From Leptospira kemamanensis (GTDB lineage Bacteria; Spirochaetota; Leptospiria; Leptospirales; Leptospiraceae), in NCBI RefSeq assembly GCF_004769665.1, contig NZ_RQGG01000009.1, positions 62,001-126,000 of the forward strand: 64,000 bases of DNA, in the 5' to 3' direction. The translations under genes were made by a program, and so were the position numbers. The notes beneath the pieces were generated by a model. The model saw only the letters and a list, made by a program, of their open reading frames with translations, ran no database searches and was not told the DNA's origin. Positions 52,052 to 61,900 of this stretch are shown here, piece after piece (position 1 is the stretch's first letter; each line of letters starts with the position of its first letter).

Positions 52052-52226
52052 CCTCACTCAAACGGTTTCGAAGTGTTTCCAATTCTTCTTCCGTTAGAGT
52101 TTCGTTCACCGAAACCATTTCATAATCAACATCGGCAGTTGCTTTTTTACCATTTTCTGCAAAAATTTTTTCTACAGTCATTTTACAATGATTACAAGTC
52201 ATTCCTTCTATTTCATAATTAACCAT
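52023..52226 (-). CDS. copZ: CopZ-like copper chaperone
   Basis: 67 aa single heavy-metal-associated domain. The metal loop is GMTCNHCKMTVEKIF near the N-terminus; the sequence then follows the beta-alpha-beta-beta-alpha-beta pattern with an acidic C-terminal half. It ferries Cu(I) to CopA. The gene overlaps the upstream secreted-protein gene by 8 bp and copA by about 29 bp, so the three are translationally coupled. Confidence 0.92.
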   Translation of the reverse strand: MVNYEIEGMTCNHCKMTVEKIFAENGKKATADVDYEMVSVNETLTEEELETLRNRLSEDGYTLGNVK

Positions 52227-52644
52227 GGTGATGCTCCTTCTTCTCTTCTTTCATTTCGTTTAATGGCAGTTTGTATTTTACTTCTGCCCCTTTTTGCCCT
52301 TTCCAAACAGGAGATAGATGTAACTCTCCTTCTGTTAGTGAGACCCCTTTAGGTAACTCACAGTAAAAATGATCTGGATGACCAGAACACTTCAGTCTGA
52401 CTTCTTTGCCGCCATTCACTATGGTAGCACTGATATTCGAATTTTTGGAAGTCGGATTTTCAAAATTAATATCCAAAAGATATACTTTAAATCCGAGATT
52501 TTGGTAAGCCAAAACTTCTGTGTGAAAGGCACCCGGCATTCGGATGACCCCACCATTGGGCCCAGGTTTATGTTCTCCATGCGCAGAAATGGGTTGGATC
52601 ACTAGAAACGCTGAAAAAACAGCGATTTGTATTAGATTTTTCAT
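52219..52644 (-). CDS. Periplasmic His-rich protein of the copper operon
   Basis: 141 aa, first gene of the copper operon. The signal peptide ends at PISA, leaving a mature N-terminus HGEHKPGPNGG with two His. The body is beta-rich with two Cys (KCSGHPDHFYC) and the tail ends EHHHG. Such His/Cys content in a copper-induced leader gene suggests a periplasmic metal sponge or chaperone. No named family recognised; function is inferred from context. Confidence 0.8.
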   Translation of the reverse strand: MKNLIQIAVFSAFLVIQPISAHGEHKPGPNGGVIRMPGAFHTEVLAYQNLGFKVYLLDINFENPTSKNSNISATIVNGGKEVRLKCSGHPDHFYCELPKGVSLTEGELHLSPVWKGQKGAEVKYKLPLNEMKEEKKEHHHG

Positions 52645-52679
52645 TGTTTTATGTTAACTCCTTTGTTATCATGAATCCC

Positions 52680-52710
52680 AGTGTAAACCTTCCAATCATT
52701 GGAAGGTCAA
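52680..52710 (-). promoter_or_regulatory. CueR-type operator/promoter of the copper operon
   Basis: On the minus strand, TTGACC (-35) and TACACT (-10) are separated by 19 bp, the over-long spacer of MerR-family promoters. Inside the spacer lies a perfect dyad, ACCTTCC - 7 nt - GGAAGGT (52687-52707), the consensus operator of copper-responsive MerR regulators. It sits between the divergent cop operon and cueR, 36 bp upstream of the first cop start codon. Confidence 0.9.
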
Positions 52711-52773
52711 TAGGCGATTTCATTTTTTTTACGTTTTTTTACATTTTTTTTGAAAAATTTGGGGAACTTAATT

Positions 52774-53163
52774 ATGAATATTGGAGAACTTTCGAAGTCT
52801 TCTGGAGTCGGAGCAAAACTCATTCGTCATTATGAAAGTATCGGTCTCATTCCAGAAACTAGACGCAATGATAATGGGTATCGAATGTATTCAGATGATG
52901 ACGTACACTATGTACGATTTATCAAACGCTCCAGAGAACTTGGTTTTTCCTTAGAAGACATCAAAAGTTTACTTGGACTTTGGAAAAACAAATCCAGAAG
53001 TAGCAAACAAGTGAAACAACTGGCCGAAAAACACTTAGAAGAACTCAATTTAAAATTAAAACAAATCAAAGATATGGCAGATACCTTAAAACATCTGGTC
53101 CACAATTGTCATGGTGACCATAGACCCGACTGTCCTATTTTAAAAAATTTAGAAAGGATTTAG
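52774..53163 (+). CDS. cueR: Copper-responsive MerR-family regulator (CueR-like)
   Basis: About 129 aa from ATG 52774. The winged helix begins MNIGELSKSSGVGAKLIRHYE, followed by YRMYSDDDV, then a long dimerisation helix. The C-terminal metal loop is C-H-G-D-H-R-P-D-C-P, the C-x7-C spacing of CueR that binds a single Cu(I). The operator in the divergent gap matches. The regulator bends and activates the 19-bp-spaced cop promoter when copper binds. A longer in-frame start at 52750 lies without need. Confidence 0.93.
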   Translation: MNIGELSKSSGVGAKLIRHYESIGLIPETRRNDNGYRMYSDDDVHYVRFIKRSRELGFSLEDIKSLLGLWKNKSRSSKQVKQLAEKHLEELNLKLKQIKDMADTLKHLVHNCHGDHRPDCPILKNLERI

Positions 53164-53263
53164 AAAAAATTCCGCAACAGAAAACTGGATCCGAGATACA
53201 ACTAAAAGCAAAAGAAGTGGCCTTTTTTTAGAAGACTACGGATTCCACTAACAATCAGTGATT

Positions 53264-54379
53264 TCATAAAGATTTTTTGATTGTATCTGCGATGAGTCGA
53301 TTTGCTTTTTCATTGAAGTGGATGTCTTCTGGTTGTAATAAGTCTCTATGACTACGAAAGATTGGACGTAAATCAATCAAAGGAATTTGAAATTCTTGAG
53401 CCAATTGTTGCAATGCTAAAATGAATTCCGCATCACCCGTAAGCCAATTTGGATCCAAAGGAAAACCAATTTCCTTGTACACTGCAAACCTTGAGGAATC
53501 AAATTCAACATCGAGAGGAATATAAACAAGTGTGAGTGCAACATTTCGTTTGGTGAGATTTTCTTTGAGTCTAAACAAGATCTGTTTCCATCGTTTCCAA
53601 TTTTGACTCGATACAGATTTTACCTGTAATGATTCATAAAAATAATTAGGACTAATCGAATATAAGGTTTTAAATGATGTGTAATTTGGTGGAATCGGAG
53701 GGGAATCTTTTGGATTGCCTCTTTTTTTATTATCCAGTAATGGCAAATTAGAAAGACGATTCAGTTCTTCTGTCATTCGAACTTGCACCGATTGGAAATA
53801 CTCTCGTTTCCTAATCGATCGAGAGTACTCTGGTAAAAAAAACGTAAGTACATCCCTATACCAACTTTGTCGTTTCACAAAATGAAGAAAATCGGGTGTA
53901 TCTCCCGTCTCATACACATCATTTCCATAAATCACTAAGTATAATTTTTGAAACGAAATGGAATCTTTTATCGTTTGGTATATCGAAAATTCGTTTTCTA
54001 ACGTATAACCAGGAACACTGACATTGATCCATTGGCAATTCGTCTCAGCATTCAAAAGTTCGGTAAAACGATCCTTTAAAAAAATTCCCGAACCAAACGT
54101 TTGCGAATCACCTAATACGAGATAATGACAATTTACATTTTTCAACCCATTGGGTTGTCGGATACCAAATTGGTTTGTTTTCCCGTATTCTACTTCTCCA
54201 TTCCGGAAAAAAGGAATGGTTTGGTTTGGGGGATAGTGATAGGTTCCATATTCGACAAAGGGAACTAAAAACCATCTGTCTACGAATCTAAGGCAAAGAA
54301 AAGCAGAAACAAAGATGATGAGGATCAAAAAAAGGAACCGAAGTTTTGTTCCACCTAAATGTAAATTCACTTTTTTCAT
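53264..54379 (-). CDS. Membrane-anchored SGNH-type hydrolase
   Basis: 371 aa. An N-terminal hydrophobic helix (residues 11-29) anchors the protein outside the cytoplasm. The SGNH fold is shown by LVLGDSQTFGSG (catalytic Ser in GDS), a conserved Gly in SVPGYTL, an Asn in VIYGND, and the Asp-His pair in PEDIHFNEKAN near the C-terminus. Such enzymes esterify or de-esterify cell-surface glycans. The divergent putative glycosyltransferase gene is suggestive context. Confidence 0.82.
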   Translation of the reverse strand: MKKVNLHLGGTKLRFLFLILIIFVSAFLCLRFVDRWFLVPFVEYGTYHYPPNQTIPFFRNGEVEYGKTNQFGIRQPNGLKNVNCHYLVLGDSQTFGSGIFLKDRFTELLNAETNCQWINVSVPGYTLENEFSIYQTIKDSISFQKLYLVIYGNDVYETGDTPDFLHFVKRQSWYRDVLTFFLPEYSRSIRKREYFQSVQVRMTEELNRLSNLPLLDNKKRGNPKDSPPIPPNYTSFKTLYSISPNYFYESLQVKSVSSQNWKRWKQILFRLKENLTKRNVALTLVYIPLDVEFDSSRFAVYKEIGFPLDPNWLTGDAEFILALQQLAQEFQIPLIDLRPIFRSHRDLLQPEDIHFNEKANRLIADTIKKSL

Positions 54380-54425
54380 TGTAGAACTGTGGAACTCTTA
54401 TACCATGTACTAGATTCGATTTGAT

Positions 54426-55835
54426 ATGAACCTGTCCAAAAAAGCAATAGGATTCTTTTTTCTCTTAGGATTTTTCATACTTTGTTTTTTCCTCACAAAG
54501 ATGGATGCAATCAAATCATTTTCTGATTTTTCTTTATTCGAATGGCAAACTCATTTGGCCACCCAAGGGAAACTGTATTTACCTTATACTCATTCCTCTT
54601 TAGATCCAGAATATCAATTCTTTCCGTTACCGAATTTGTTTTTTCACCTAACAAAAAATAATGCTCACGCAACTTTTCCTAATTTATATCCAATTTTAAT
54701 GTCTCCATTGTATTTACTTTTTGGAGTTTACGGAATACAAGTCGCACAGTTTGTACTTTTTCTGATTTCCATCTGGATATTTTTCCAGACCACAAAAAAT
54801 GAAGTTTTGACTTTGTTTTTGTTTTTTAGTTCTTCCATCGTTTTATATATCTTTTTGGTTCATGATACCATCTTAGTCTTTTTTATAGAAATCCTGGTTC
54901 TCTTTTTCTATCAAAAGGAAAAACCATTTCTGACATCACTCTTGACTGTTATCGTGATTTGGATGAGACCGGAAATGGGTTTTGTTTTTTGTTTTTTACC
55001 TTTTTTGTTTCCTCATTCGATTCCATGGAAAAAGTATTTTTTTCTTTGCAGTGTCTTGTTTCTCTTATTCGCTTTGATTAATTTTATTTTCTATCATTCC
55101 TTTTTACCCTTACGATTCTTAAAGAATTCCCAATCCCAATGGAATCCTGAAGTAGGAATCTACTTACTGCGTTTGGTTTGGCAACAAATCCCAATATTTA
55201 TACTCTTTATATTCTTCCTGATTTGGGAATGGTTTCATCAGACCAAAAATTATTTACATATCTTCCTTGTTTGTACCACAATTTTGGTTTGTTTTGTTTC
55301 ACCGAATACGGGGGGACATGATACACCAAGATACCTATATGGTTTCATACCTTTGTATTTACTCTCGATGGAAAACAAAAACAAGAAACTTACAATTCAT
55401 CCCGTGATCGTGACTTTTTTTTTGCTCCTTATGTCTATCTATTTCACCTATGGGCTCCATTCCCAATTCAAAACCTTAGCTAAAATCTCCAAGTATCAAT
55501 CGAACACTTTGTCCGAAATCGCTTCATTGAAAGAAAAAACAATTGTGGTCAACAATTCTGATTTATCGTTTATCCTTTTGCCACTATTGACTCAAAACAA
55601 AGACATCCTTCTTTTGCGGGAAGAAGTATCTAATTCAGGTTTTGTCAATTTTTTGACAAAAAACCAAATTCCAGAATTTGTGTTCGTGGAAATTCCTCCG
55701 AGTCCCTATCCCATCCCTGATTCCCTAGTTTCCGAAGATTGTCAGAATCACTGTATCTACCAAAAACGAGAATCTAATCCCTTACCCAATGCTCTGTTAC
55801 CCATCTCTATAAGCCGTTATCTCCGATCTTTCTAA
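54426..55835 (+). CDS. Polytopic membrane protein, putative glycosyltransferase
   Basis: 469 aa with about 11 hydrophobic helices and a short soluble C-terminal domain (from about residue 355, with VVNNSDLSFILLP). The overall plan resembles GT-C type glycosyltransferases and a Leptospira family I know as LA_3751/LA_3752 putative glycosyltransferases. An early acidic loop after helix 1 (SLFEWQTHLATQGKLYLPY) is where GT-C catalytic acids usually lie. Divergent from the SGNH gene. The assignment to glycosyl transfer is tentative. Confidence 0.65.
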   Translation: MNLSKKAIGFFFLLGFFILCFFLTKMDAIKSFSDFSLFEWQTHLATQGKLYLPYTHSSLDPEYQFFPLPNLFFHLTKNNAHATFPNLYPILMSPLYLLFGVYGIQVAQFVLFLISIWIFFQTTKNEVLTLFLFFSSSIVLYIFLVHDTILVFFIEILVLFFYQKEKPFLTSLLTVIVIWMRPEMGFVFCFLPFLFPHSIPWKKYFFLCSVLFLLFALINFIFYHSFLPLRFLKNSQSQWNPEVGIYLLRLVWQQIPIFILFIFFLIWEWFHQTKNYLHIFLVCTTILVCFVSPNTGGHDTPRYLYGFIPLYLLSMENKNKKLTIHPVIVTFFLLLMSIYFTYGLHSQFKTLAKISKYQSNTLSEIASLKEKTIVVNNSDLSFILLPLLTQNKDILLLREEVSNSGFVNFLTKNQIPEFVFVEIPPSPYPIPDSLVSEDCQNHCIYQKRESNPLPNALLPISISRYLRSF

Positions 55836-55900
55836 TCAATAGGGATTTCTGACTTGATTTCTAACGAAACTCTCTATAGTATTTCTTGGGAAAGGTTCGT

Positions 55901-56812
55901 ATGAGTTCAAATAAATGTCCAAGTTGTGGTAGCACCAATATATACCAAGAGTCGGCAAATATTTTTCGATGTGGAGACTGCTTCGACAAACTTCCGTCAG
56001 CTTCTCTTTACGACAGTCCTCCACCGAAAGTATACGGAACCAATCAAAAACTAGAAAGTTTTTCCTTTACTAAGTACAAATACATCATCATCGCCGTTGT
56101 TGTTGGTTGGATGTTTCTCGGAACCGTCATTACATCGATCTCTCAATGGATCAATTTGAATAACACTGCAACATCAGAAGAAGAATCACAAGAAATTGCG
56201 ATTGATCCAAGTTTAAATAATGTAGAGATCCAACCGGAAGGTGAGTTCACTCTATTAGGGGAGATTCCTGATACAATCGGCAATATTTATTTTGTTGGTA
56301 AATTTGAAAACCAATCCGAGTCAACTCTCCTCATGCCGAAAATCACGGTCAACTTACTTGCGGAAGACGGAACTAGTGTAGGCAAATGTGAAGGGTATGG
56401 AGATAAAAACTTTGTGACAAAAAATGAATCAGTAAGTTACGAAGTTCTTTGCACCGATGCTCCCAAATACCATCACTACGAACTACTTCTGACTGGTACA
56501 AATTATGTGGCCGAATTTTCTCGACCAAATTTTACTTTGTCTGCCATCAATGTAAAAAAAGTAAAAAACAAAGGCACTGTGATTACAGGAAAAATCCAAA
56601 ACAGTGGATCCACGATCGCAAATTACACTAGAGTCAAATGTCTCTTAGTTGGTGCGAATGGAAAAACTTTCGATTATGGAACATATACTTGGGATCAGGA
56701 AGATTTTCCACCACAAGAAACTCGTACCTTTTCCTTAGAATTCAATCGATCAAAAGAAAGAGCTGCTTCTTATTACTGTGACGCTGATGCAGTGAACCAA
56801 GAAGCGAATTAA
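55901..56812 (+). CDS. Zinc-ribbon membrane protein with FxLYD-like domains
   Basis: About 303 aa from ATG 55901 with GGGAAAGG upstream. The N-terminal zinc ribbon has CPSCGS and CGDC pairs (cytoplasmic), followed by one membrane helix (about residues 64-86). The outer part contains two FxLYD-like beta domains: YFVGKFENQSESTL and VITGKIQNSGSTIANYTRV. The layout is that of a signal- or scaffold-type membrane protein of unknown function. It is convergent with the small helical gene that follows. Confidence 0.75.
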   Translation: MSSNKCPSCGSTNIYQESANIFRCGDCFDKLPSASLYDSPPPKVYGTNQKLESFSFTKYKYIIIAVVVGWMFLGTVITSISQWINLNNTATSEEESQEIAIDPSLNNVEIQPEGEFTLLGEIPDTIGNIYFVGKFENQSESTLLMPKITVNLLAEDGTSVGKCEGYGDKNFVTKNESVSYEVLCTDAPKYHHYELLLTGTNYVAEFSRPNFTLSAINVKKVKNKGTVITGKIQNSGSTIANYTRVKCLLVGANGKTFDYGTYTWDQEDFPPQETRTFSLEFNRSKERAASYYCDADAVNQEAN

Positions 56813-56830
56813 AAGAGGCCAATTAAGATT

Positions 56831-57142
56831 TTATGATTTGTCCCACTGTGCATGTAGGACTTGGTAAAAATTTTCAATCGACTTATCTAGGTTATGAGAA
56901 CGCCAATAAGGATTGGATTCTAGTGCAATTTGTACGTTTTTGACAACACTTCTGATGAAATTCGTGCGCTCAATTTTAGAACCGTTTTCTAATTTTTCAA
57001 ATGTTGTGTTACGGGTTGCCAGTTCTCGTTTGAGAGCAGTAGATATCACTATCACCGCATCATCTGTTGTTAGTCGGTGCTCCATCACCAATAATTCTGC
57101 TGCTTCTTTGATGAGTTTCAGTTGTCGATTGCTTACAGTCAT
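56831..57142 (-). CDS. Unknown small helical protein
   Basis: About 103 aa from ATG 57142 (MTVSNRQLKLIKEA). Helical and soluble, with AVIVISTALKRELATRN and a C-terminal ENFYQVLHAQWDKS. No motif recognised; an upstream in-frame extension to 57184 looks non-coding. Divergent from the STAS gene, with about 110 bp between them. Confidence 0.6.
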   Translation of the reverse strand: MTVSNRQLKLIKEAAELLVMEHRLTTDDAVIVISTALKRELATRNTTFEKLENGSKIERTNFIRSVVKNVQIALESNPYWRSHNLDKSIENFYQVLHAQWDKS

Positions 57143-57252
57143 GAGATCGAAGCATATTTGACAATAAGGGTTTCTAAAAAACAAGACAGAAATGGATTTT
57201 TGTAGCGAAAAATTCTTTCAAAATTTCCAATACAGAAAATAAAGAGAGAACT

Positions 57253-57537
57253 TTGGCAATTTTGATCAAAATCAAAAATGAAGACATTTCCTTCGATGGA
57301 CTGAGTGGTTTTCGTGAAAGGATTATGTCTACCATCAAAAACAGCAAAGAAGATATAGAATTGGATTTCTCAGAAATCACCATGTCCCTTGACAGCGCTA
57401 CCATAGGCGAATTGATGAAGTACCATTCGACCTTAGAAGCGCAAAACTTGCAGTTACGCCTGACAGGTGTAAACAAATTGATTCGCACCGTCTTCCGATT
57501 GAACAAACTCGACACCATCTTACACCTAGCAGAATAA
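57253..57537 (+). CDS. STAS-like anti-sigma antagonist domain protein
   Basis: 94 aa, TTG start with AAGAGAG upstream. The fold follows STAS: LIKIKNEDISFDGLSGFRE, then IELDFSEITMSLDSATIGEL around the phosphoacceptor position (Ser in LDSAT), and QLRLTGVNKLIRTVFRL. It is short but complete. No kinase or phosphatase lies next to it. The SpoIIE phosphatase and GHKL protein elsewhere in this window are possible partners. Confidence 0.75.
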   Translation: MAILIKIKNEDISFDGLSGFRERIMSTIKNSKEDIELDFSEITMSLDSATIGELMKYHSTLEAQNLQLRLTGVNKLIRTVFRLNKLDTILHLAE

Positions 57538-57627
57538 CTAAGGATAAGTACGCATTGCACTGTTTCTCCTAGTACGAATTTCAAAACGTACATTAGGTAG
57601 TCAAAACTCATTCCGTCAAATTCGAAT

Positions 57628-58740
57628 ATGAAGTACGGAATTCTTATTACTCTTTCTCTCCTTATCCTCCAGCTTAATTGTGAAAAAAAAGACAAAGACT
57701 CTTACTTATGGGCGATTGCCTTACTTAACTCTTCGCAATCAAAAGAAATCCAAACACCTGAGGAAACTCCAAACCCAGAGATTTCCTTCCCAACCAAAAT
57801 CCATTTCACTGTTTTCACTGGACCAGAAACAAAAGGACTATGTCCAAGTTTTGGAGGTCTATTTGTTCAATACAAAAGAGGTGAAGAAGAAACTTGCTCA
57901 TCTACTGGTTGGGAACCTTCTTGTGTTTCTTATCTCTATTCTCCAGATGGAACGATCAAAATGATCGATGCGAGAAGTTTTTTGGGGCTCAGTTTCAACG
58001 AAGATTTGGAAATGCCATCACATATTTTTCCCACAAATTCAACTTCCAATATTCTATGTTTCAAACAAATGATGCCAACTGACAACGATCATGTGGAAAT
58101 GTATAGTTTCCAATTGCAGGCAATCAAAAAAAATCAAACTGTTTGTGAAGGAACTTGGAACGACACTCAATGTGTAGATTCGATACCGATTTTTGGTACC
58201 TCAGAATTTCTCATGCCGAAAGAATTCCCTATTTTAACTACGGATGGAGATGGGCATGTTGGTTCCCAAACTTTGAATCTTAAATATGTTTCTGAAGAAA
58301 ATTTTTATACCACTTGTACTTTTTTTGGCAATGAACATAGAAAAGTGGAAGGATTTACTTGGAATGCTTATATTGCAGGCACTGGAGAGATGGGAGATGG
58401 CCTTGGTATGTGTCGTCAATGTGAGCAAAATTACTGCGAATCAATCGATCCAAATACGGGCCTTGCTATCCAACTCACTCCAGAAAGAATATTTCCAATC
58501 CCAGTTGGCAACATCATCACAGCAAAAAAAGAAATCATTTTACATGTGATCAAAGGCCAAGGACCAGGCAAACATAGTGTCAGATGGAATATACAAGGTT
58601 TTCGTCAATGGGTTGGCCCAAAAGAATTGTTGGTAATGTTATCCAATAGCAATGTTTTATTTGTCTTCCTTTTTCCCATCCTTCTAACAGTATTTATATT
58701 TCTAAAAAAGTTTTGGAAAAAAAGAATCAAATTTAAGTGA
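57628..58740 (+). CDS. Unknown lipoprotein with C-terminal hydrophobic helix
   Basis: 370 aa. The lipobox is LQLNC. The mature protein contains about 13 Cys in the soluble part, in segments such as LCPSFGG and CRQCEQNYC, suggesting disulfides. It ends in a hydrophobic helix (VLFVFLFPILLTVFIFL) plus a Lys/Arg-rich tail, an odd feature for a lipoprotein, implying anchorage at both ends. No family recognised. It converges with the histidine kinase remnant. Confidence 0.7.
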   Translation: MKYGILITLSLLILQLNCEKKDKDSYLWAIALLNSSQSKEIQTPEETPNPEISFPTKIHFTVFTGPETKGLCPSFGGLFVQYKRGEEETCSSTGWEPSCVSYLYSPDGTIKMIDARSFLGLSFNEDLEMPSHIFPTNSTSNILCFKQMMPTDNDHVEMYSFQLQAIKKNQTVCEGTWNDTQCVDSIPIFGTSEFLMPKEFPILTTDGDGHVGSQTLNLKYVSEENFYTTCTFFGNEHRKVEGFTWNAYIAGTGEMGDGLGMCRQCEQNYCESIDPNTGLAIQLTPERIFPIPVGNIITAKKEIILHVIKGQGPGKHSVRWNIQGFRQWVGPKELLVMLSNSNVLFVFLFPILLTVFIFLKKFWKKRIKFK

Positions 58741-58762
58741 GCAAATGATCCATCAACCTAAG

Positions 58763-58942
58763 TTATGTTTCATTTTGCACGGGTAATGCAATTTGAAATG
58801 CAACTTTCGTTTTTGGTTTTCCATCCCAATCCAGATGGTCTTTTACATTAAAAATTGAAATTTTACCTTGGTGTTTTTTGATGCAATTATCCACATAACT
58901 CAATCCCAATCCAAAATCCAAGGTTCCATATTTTTCAAATTT
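58763..58942 (-). pseudogene. C-terminal remnant of a histidine kinase
   Basis: A 59-codon open frame ends in TAA at 58763. Its translation begins KFEKYGTLDFGLGLSYVD, the F-box/G2 box of a histidine kinase ATPase domain, and continues to a normal kinase C-terminus (KVAFQIALPVQ). There is no start codon or upstream domain: a stop precedes it, and upstream sequence is the P-type ATPase. Its 5' end shares bases with the ATPase stop codon. It appears to be what remains after a deletion or rearrangement joined the ATPase gene to a kinase tail. Confidence 0.75.
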
Positions 58943-61900
58943 TTAGTCTTTTTCTTCGAAAGTATTTCAAAATTTCTGAATACAATAATAAAACAACTGT
59001 TCCATGGAAAGCAAATCCGTAAACATGAAATGGTAACGGAGCAAAATAATAGATAAATCGTAAATCAGTATAAAAGAATAAATAACATAACAAAAAGGAA
59101 AACAGAATCCCGATCCAAATGATTTGATTGGAAAACAAATTCATTGTAAATACAGATTCCAACTTAGACCTTTTGCTAAATACATTTGCAATTTGTACTG
59201 TGATTGTTGGGAAAAAGAAAGCAGTGAGGGATTGCAGATACTCAGGACTTGCCTTTGTCATATTGAGTCCTTCTGGTGAAGAAGGCATCACTCCTCCACA
59301 TTCCGTGTATACAAAATAGTAATAAGTACTAAGACAAGCTCCTAATAATATCATCCCTTCCATCAGATAAGATTTTAAAATAAAACCAAGAGAGATCAAT
59401 TTTTCATTTCGATTCCTTGGTTTTCGATTCATAATTCCTTTTTCCGGTGGTTCCGATCCCAAACCCATCGCTGGAATCAAATCGGTTCCGACGTCTACAG
59501 CCAAAACACCCATCACTGTCATAAGGAGAGGAAACCCAGGAATCAATGCCCAAAGCAGGAAGGGAATCAACTCTTGTGGATTCGAGTTTAAAACATATGC
59601 GGAAAATTTTCGAATATTCTCAAATACCCCTCTTCCTTCTTCAATCGCGGACACTATGGTTGCAAAATCATCATCCACGATGATCATACGAGCAGCTTCT
59701 TTAGCTACCTCAGTACCACGTTTGCCCATGGCAATCCCGATATCGGCTTTTTTTAAAGCAGGACCATCATTTACACCATCTCCTGTAACGGCAACAATTT
59801 CACCTAACTCTTGTAATATTGTGACAATTCGTAATTTTTGAGATGGGGAAACTCTTGCAAAGATAGGTTCCCCTTTTTTAACCCATTCGCGTAAACTGAT
59901 ATCGTTCATTTGATCCAATTGGACACCAGTGATGACAACAGGTGATTCCCCACCGATCCCAATGGATTTGCCTACCGATTCTGCAGTCAGTGGGTGGTCT
60001 CCAGTGATCATCAGAATTCGAATACCCGCCGTATGACATTTTGTGATCGCATCTGGAACTTTTGGCCGAATGGGATCCGCAAGGCAAGCATGTCCCAAAT
60101 AAATCAAATTGGATTCTATTGCATCTAACGAGAGTTCATTTTTTGATGTGGTACTTACTTCTAAGGTTTGGTAAGCAAATGCTAATACACGATTTCCTTT
60201 TCTAGCTGATTCATCAGAACTTTGTTTTAATTTTTCTCTCTTTGTTTCATCCAAAGGATAAACAGAACCATTTTCATACACATAAGAACAAATCGATAAA
60301 ATTTCTTGAGGTCCTCCTTTCGCAAACGATGTAGTGAAGTTTTGATTTTGCACCACCACACTCATTCGTTTCCGAATCGAATCAAATCCATTGGTAAATA
60401 TCCTTTGGTTAGAAGTATTTTGGATTCTACCGGATGCTAAATACAATAAGGCCAGTTCCGTAGGATCACCCATTGGATTTGGAACTAAGGATGCGTTATT
60501 GCAATAGTATCCACATTCCAATAATAATTGACTGCCTTCTTTTTTAGAAAATTCATCAGGACTTAAGAAGTGATTATCAAAATACAATTCTACTACACGC
60601 ATTTGATTTTGAGTCAGTGTTCCCGTTTTATCTGAACAAATAACAGTCGTACAACCCAATGTTTCTACACTGGATAAATCTTTTAAGATTGCATTCCGTT
60701 TGGCCATCCTCGAAACACCTAATGCTAGTGATAAGGTGACAGTAGGAAGTAAACCTTCAGGGACATTTGCGACAAAGATTCCTATAAAAAACAAAAAGGC
60801 TTGCACAAAACTAAGGCCAGCGACCCAATACCCAACTGCTAAAAAAATCACTCCAATACTAAAAGCAAAAAAAGATATAGAGATAACGGTTTGCCTTAAT
60901 TGTTTTTGTAATGGACTTTCCTCTCTTTTGATTTTGGAGGTTAATCCTGCGATTTGTCCAATTTCAGTTGTTTGGCCCGTCCCAAATACAATGGCTTTCG
61001 CCTTACCTTTGATGAGGGAACTTCCCGCAAAAAGAATGTTTGGCATCTCTAACCAAAGAAATTTCCCTTCTAAAACGATTTCGTTTTCTGATTTGTAACG
61101 ACGTGCGGAAGTAGATTCACCTGTGAGTGATGAGTTATCAACTTCTACATCCTCAGACTCAATGATTCGACAGTCAGCAGGAACAATATCACCTTCCGAA
61201 AGAACGAGAAGATCCCCTGGAACAATGTCATCAGCCTGAATGGTTCCTAACTCACCTTCTCGAATCACAGGGCATTCATTTGCTAATAAGTTTCGTAATG
61301 CTTCCACAGCATGATCGGATTTAGATTCTTGAAAAAAAGAAAAGATCCCGTTGATGAGGACAACAATGAAAATGGCAATCCCTAATTCTGGCATGTCTAC
61401 ACCAGGCACAAAACAAAGACCCGTTGCCACCCAAAGTAAAACGGCAAATAAATTAAAAAAACTTTTTAAAAACTTCCAAATCACAGGTGTGGATTTTTCT
61501 TTTTCAATGACATTTTTACCAAACGTTTTCAATCGAAAGTTTGCTTCTTTTTTTGTAAGACCATTTTGTAAATCAGTTTGTAACTCAAAAGCAATCTGAG
61601 ACTGATTTAAGTTTTTATAACTTGGTTTCATGTTTTTTTCACCAAGTTGAACCACACTGAGTACATCCACAGCCTTCTGACACTTCAAAAGTTCTTCAAA
61701 TATTTGAGGTAACAAAGAAGATAAACCATGTAACAAACGTAAGTGCAAGGAGGGCAATGCTTCCGGTATCATTTGATACAATACAAGTTGTATCTTTTTC
61801 TCACTTACGAAAATTCCATTTGGCAAAAGGAATAAAAACAATTCAGGAGTTTTGATTTTTTGGGAGCGAAAATGAGGAATGAGAATCTGATCCCCAATCC

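Noticed and set aside
57174..57695. 173-codon minus-strand frame over the STAS gene
   Set aside because: It covers a STAS-domain gene and the start of a lipoprotein gene on the plus strand and shows no domain of its own.
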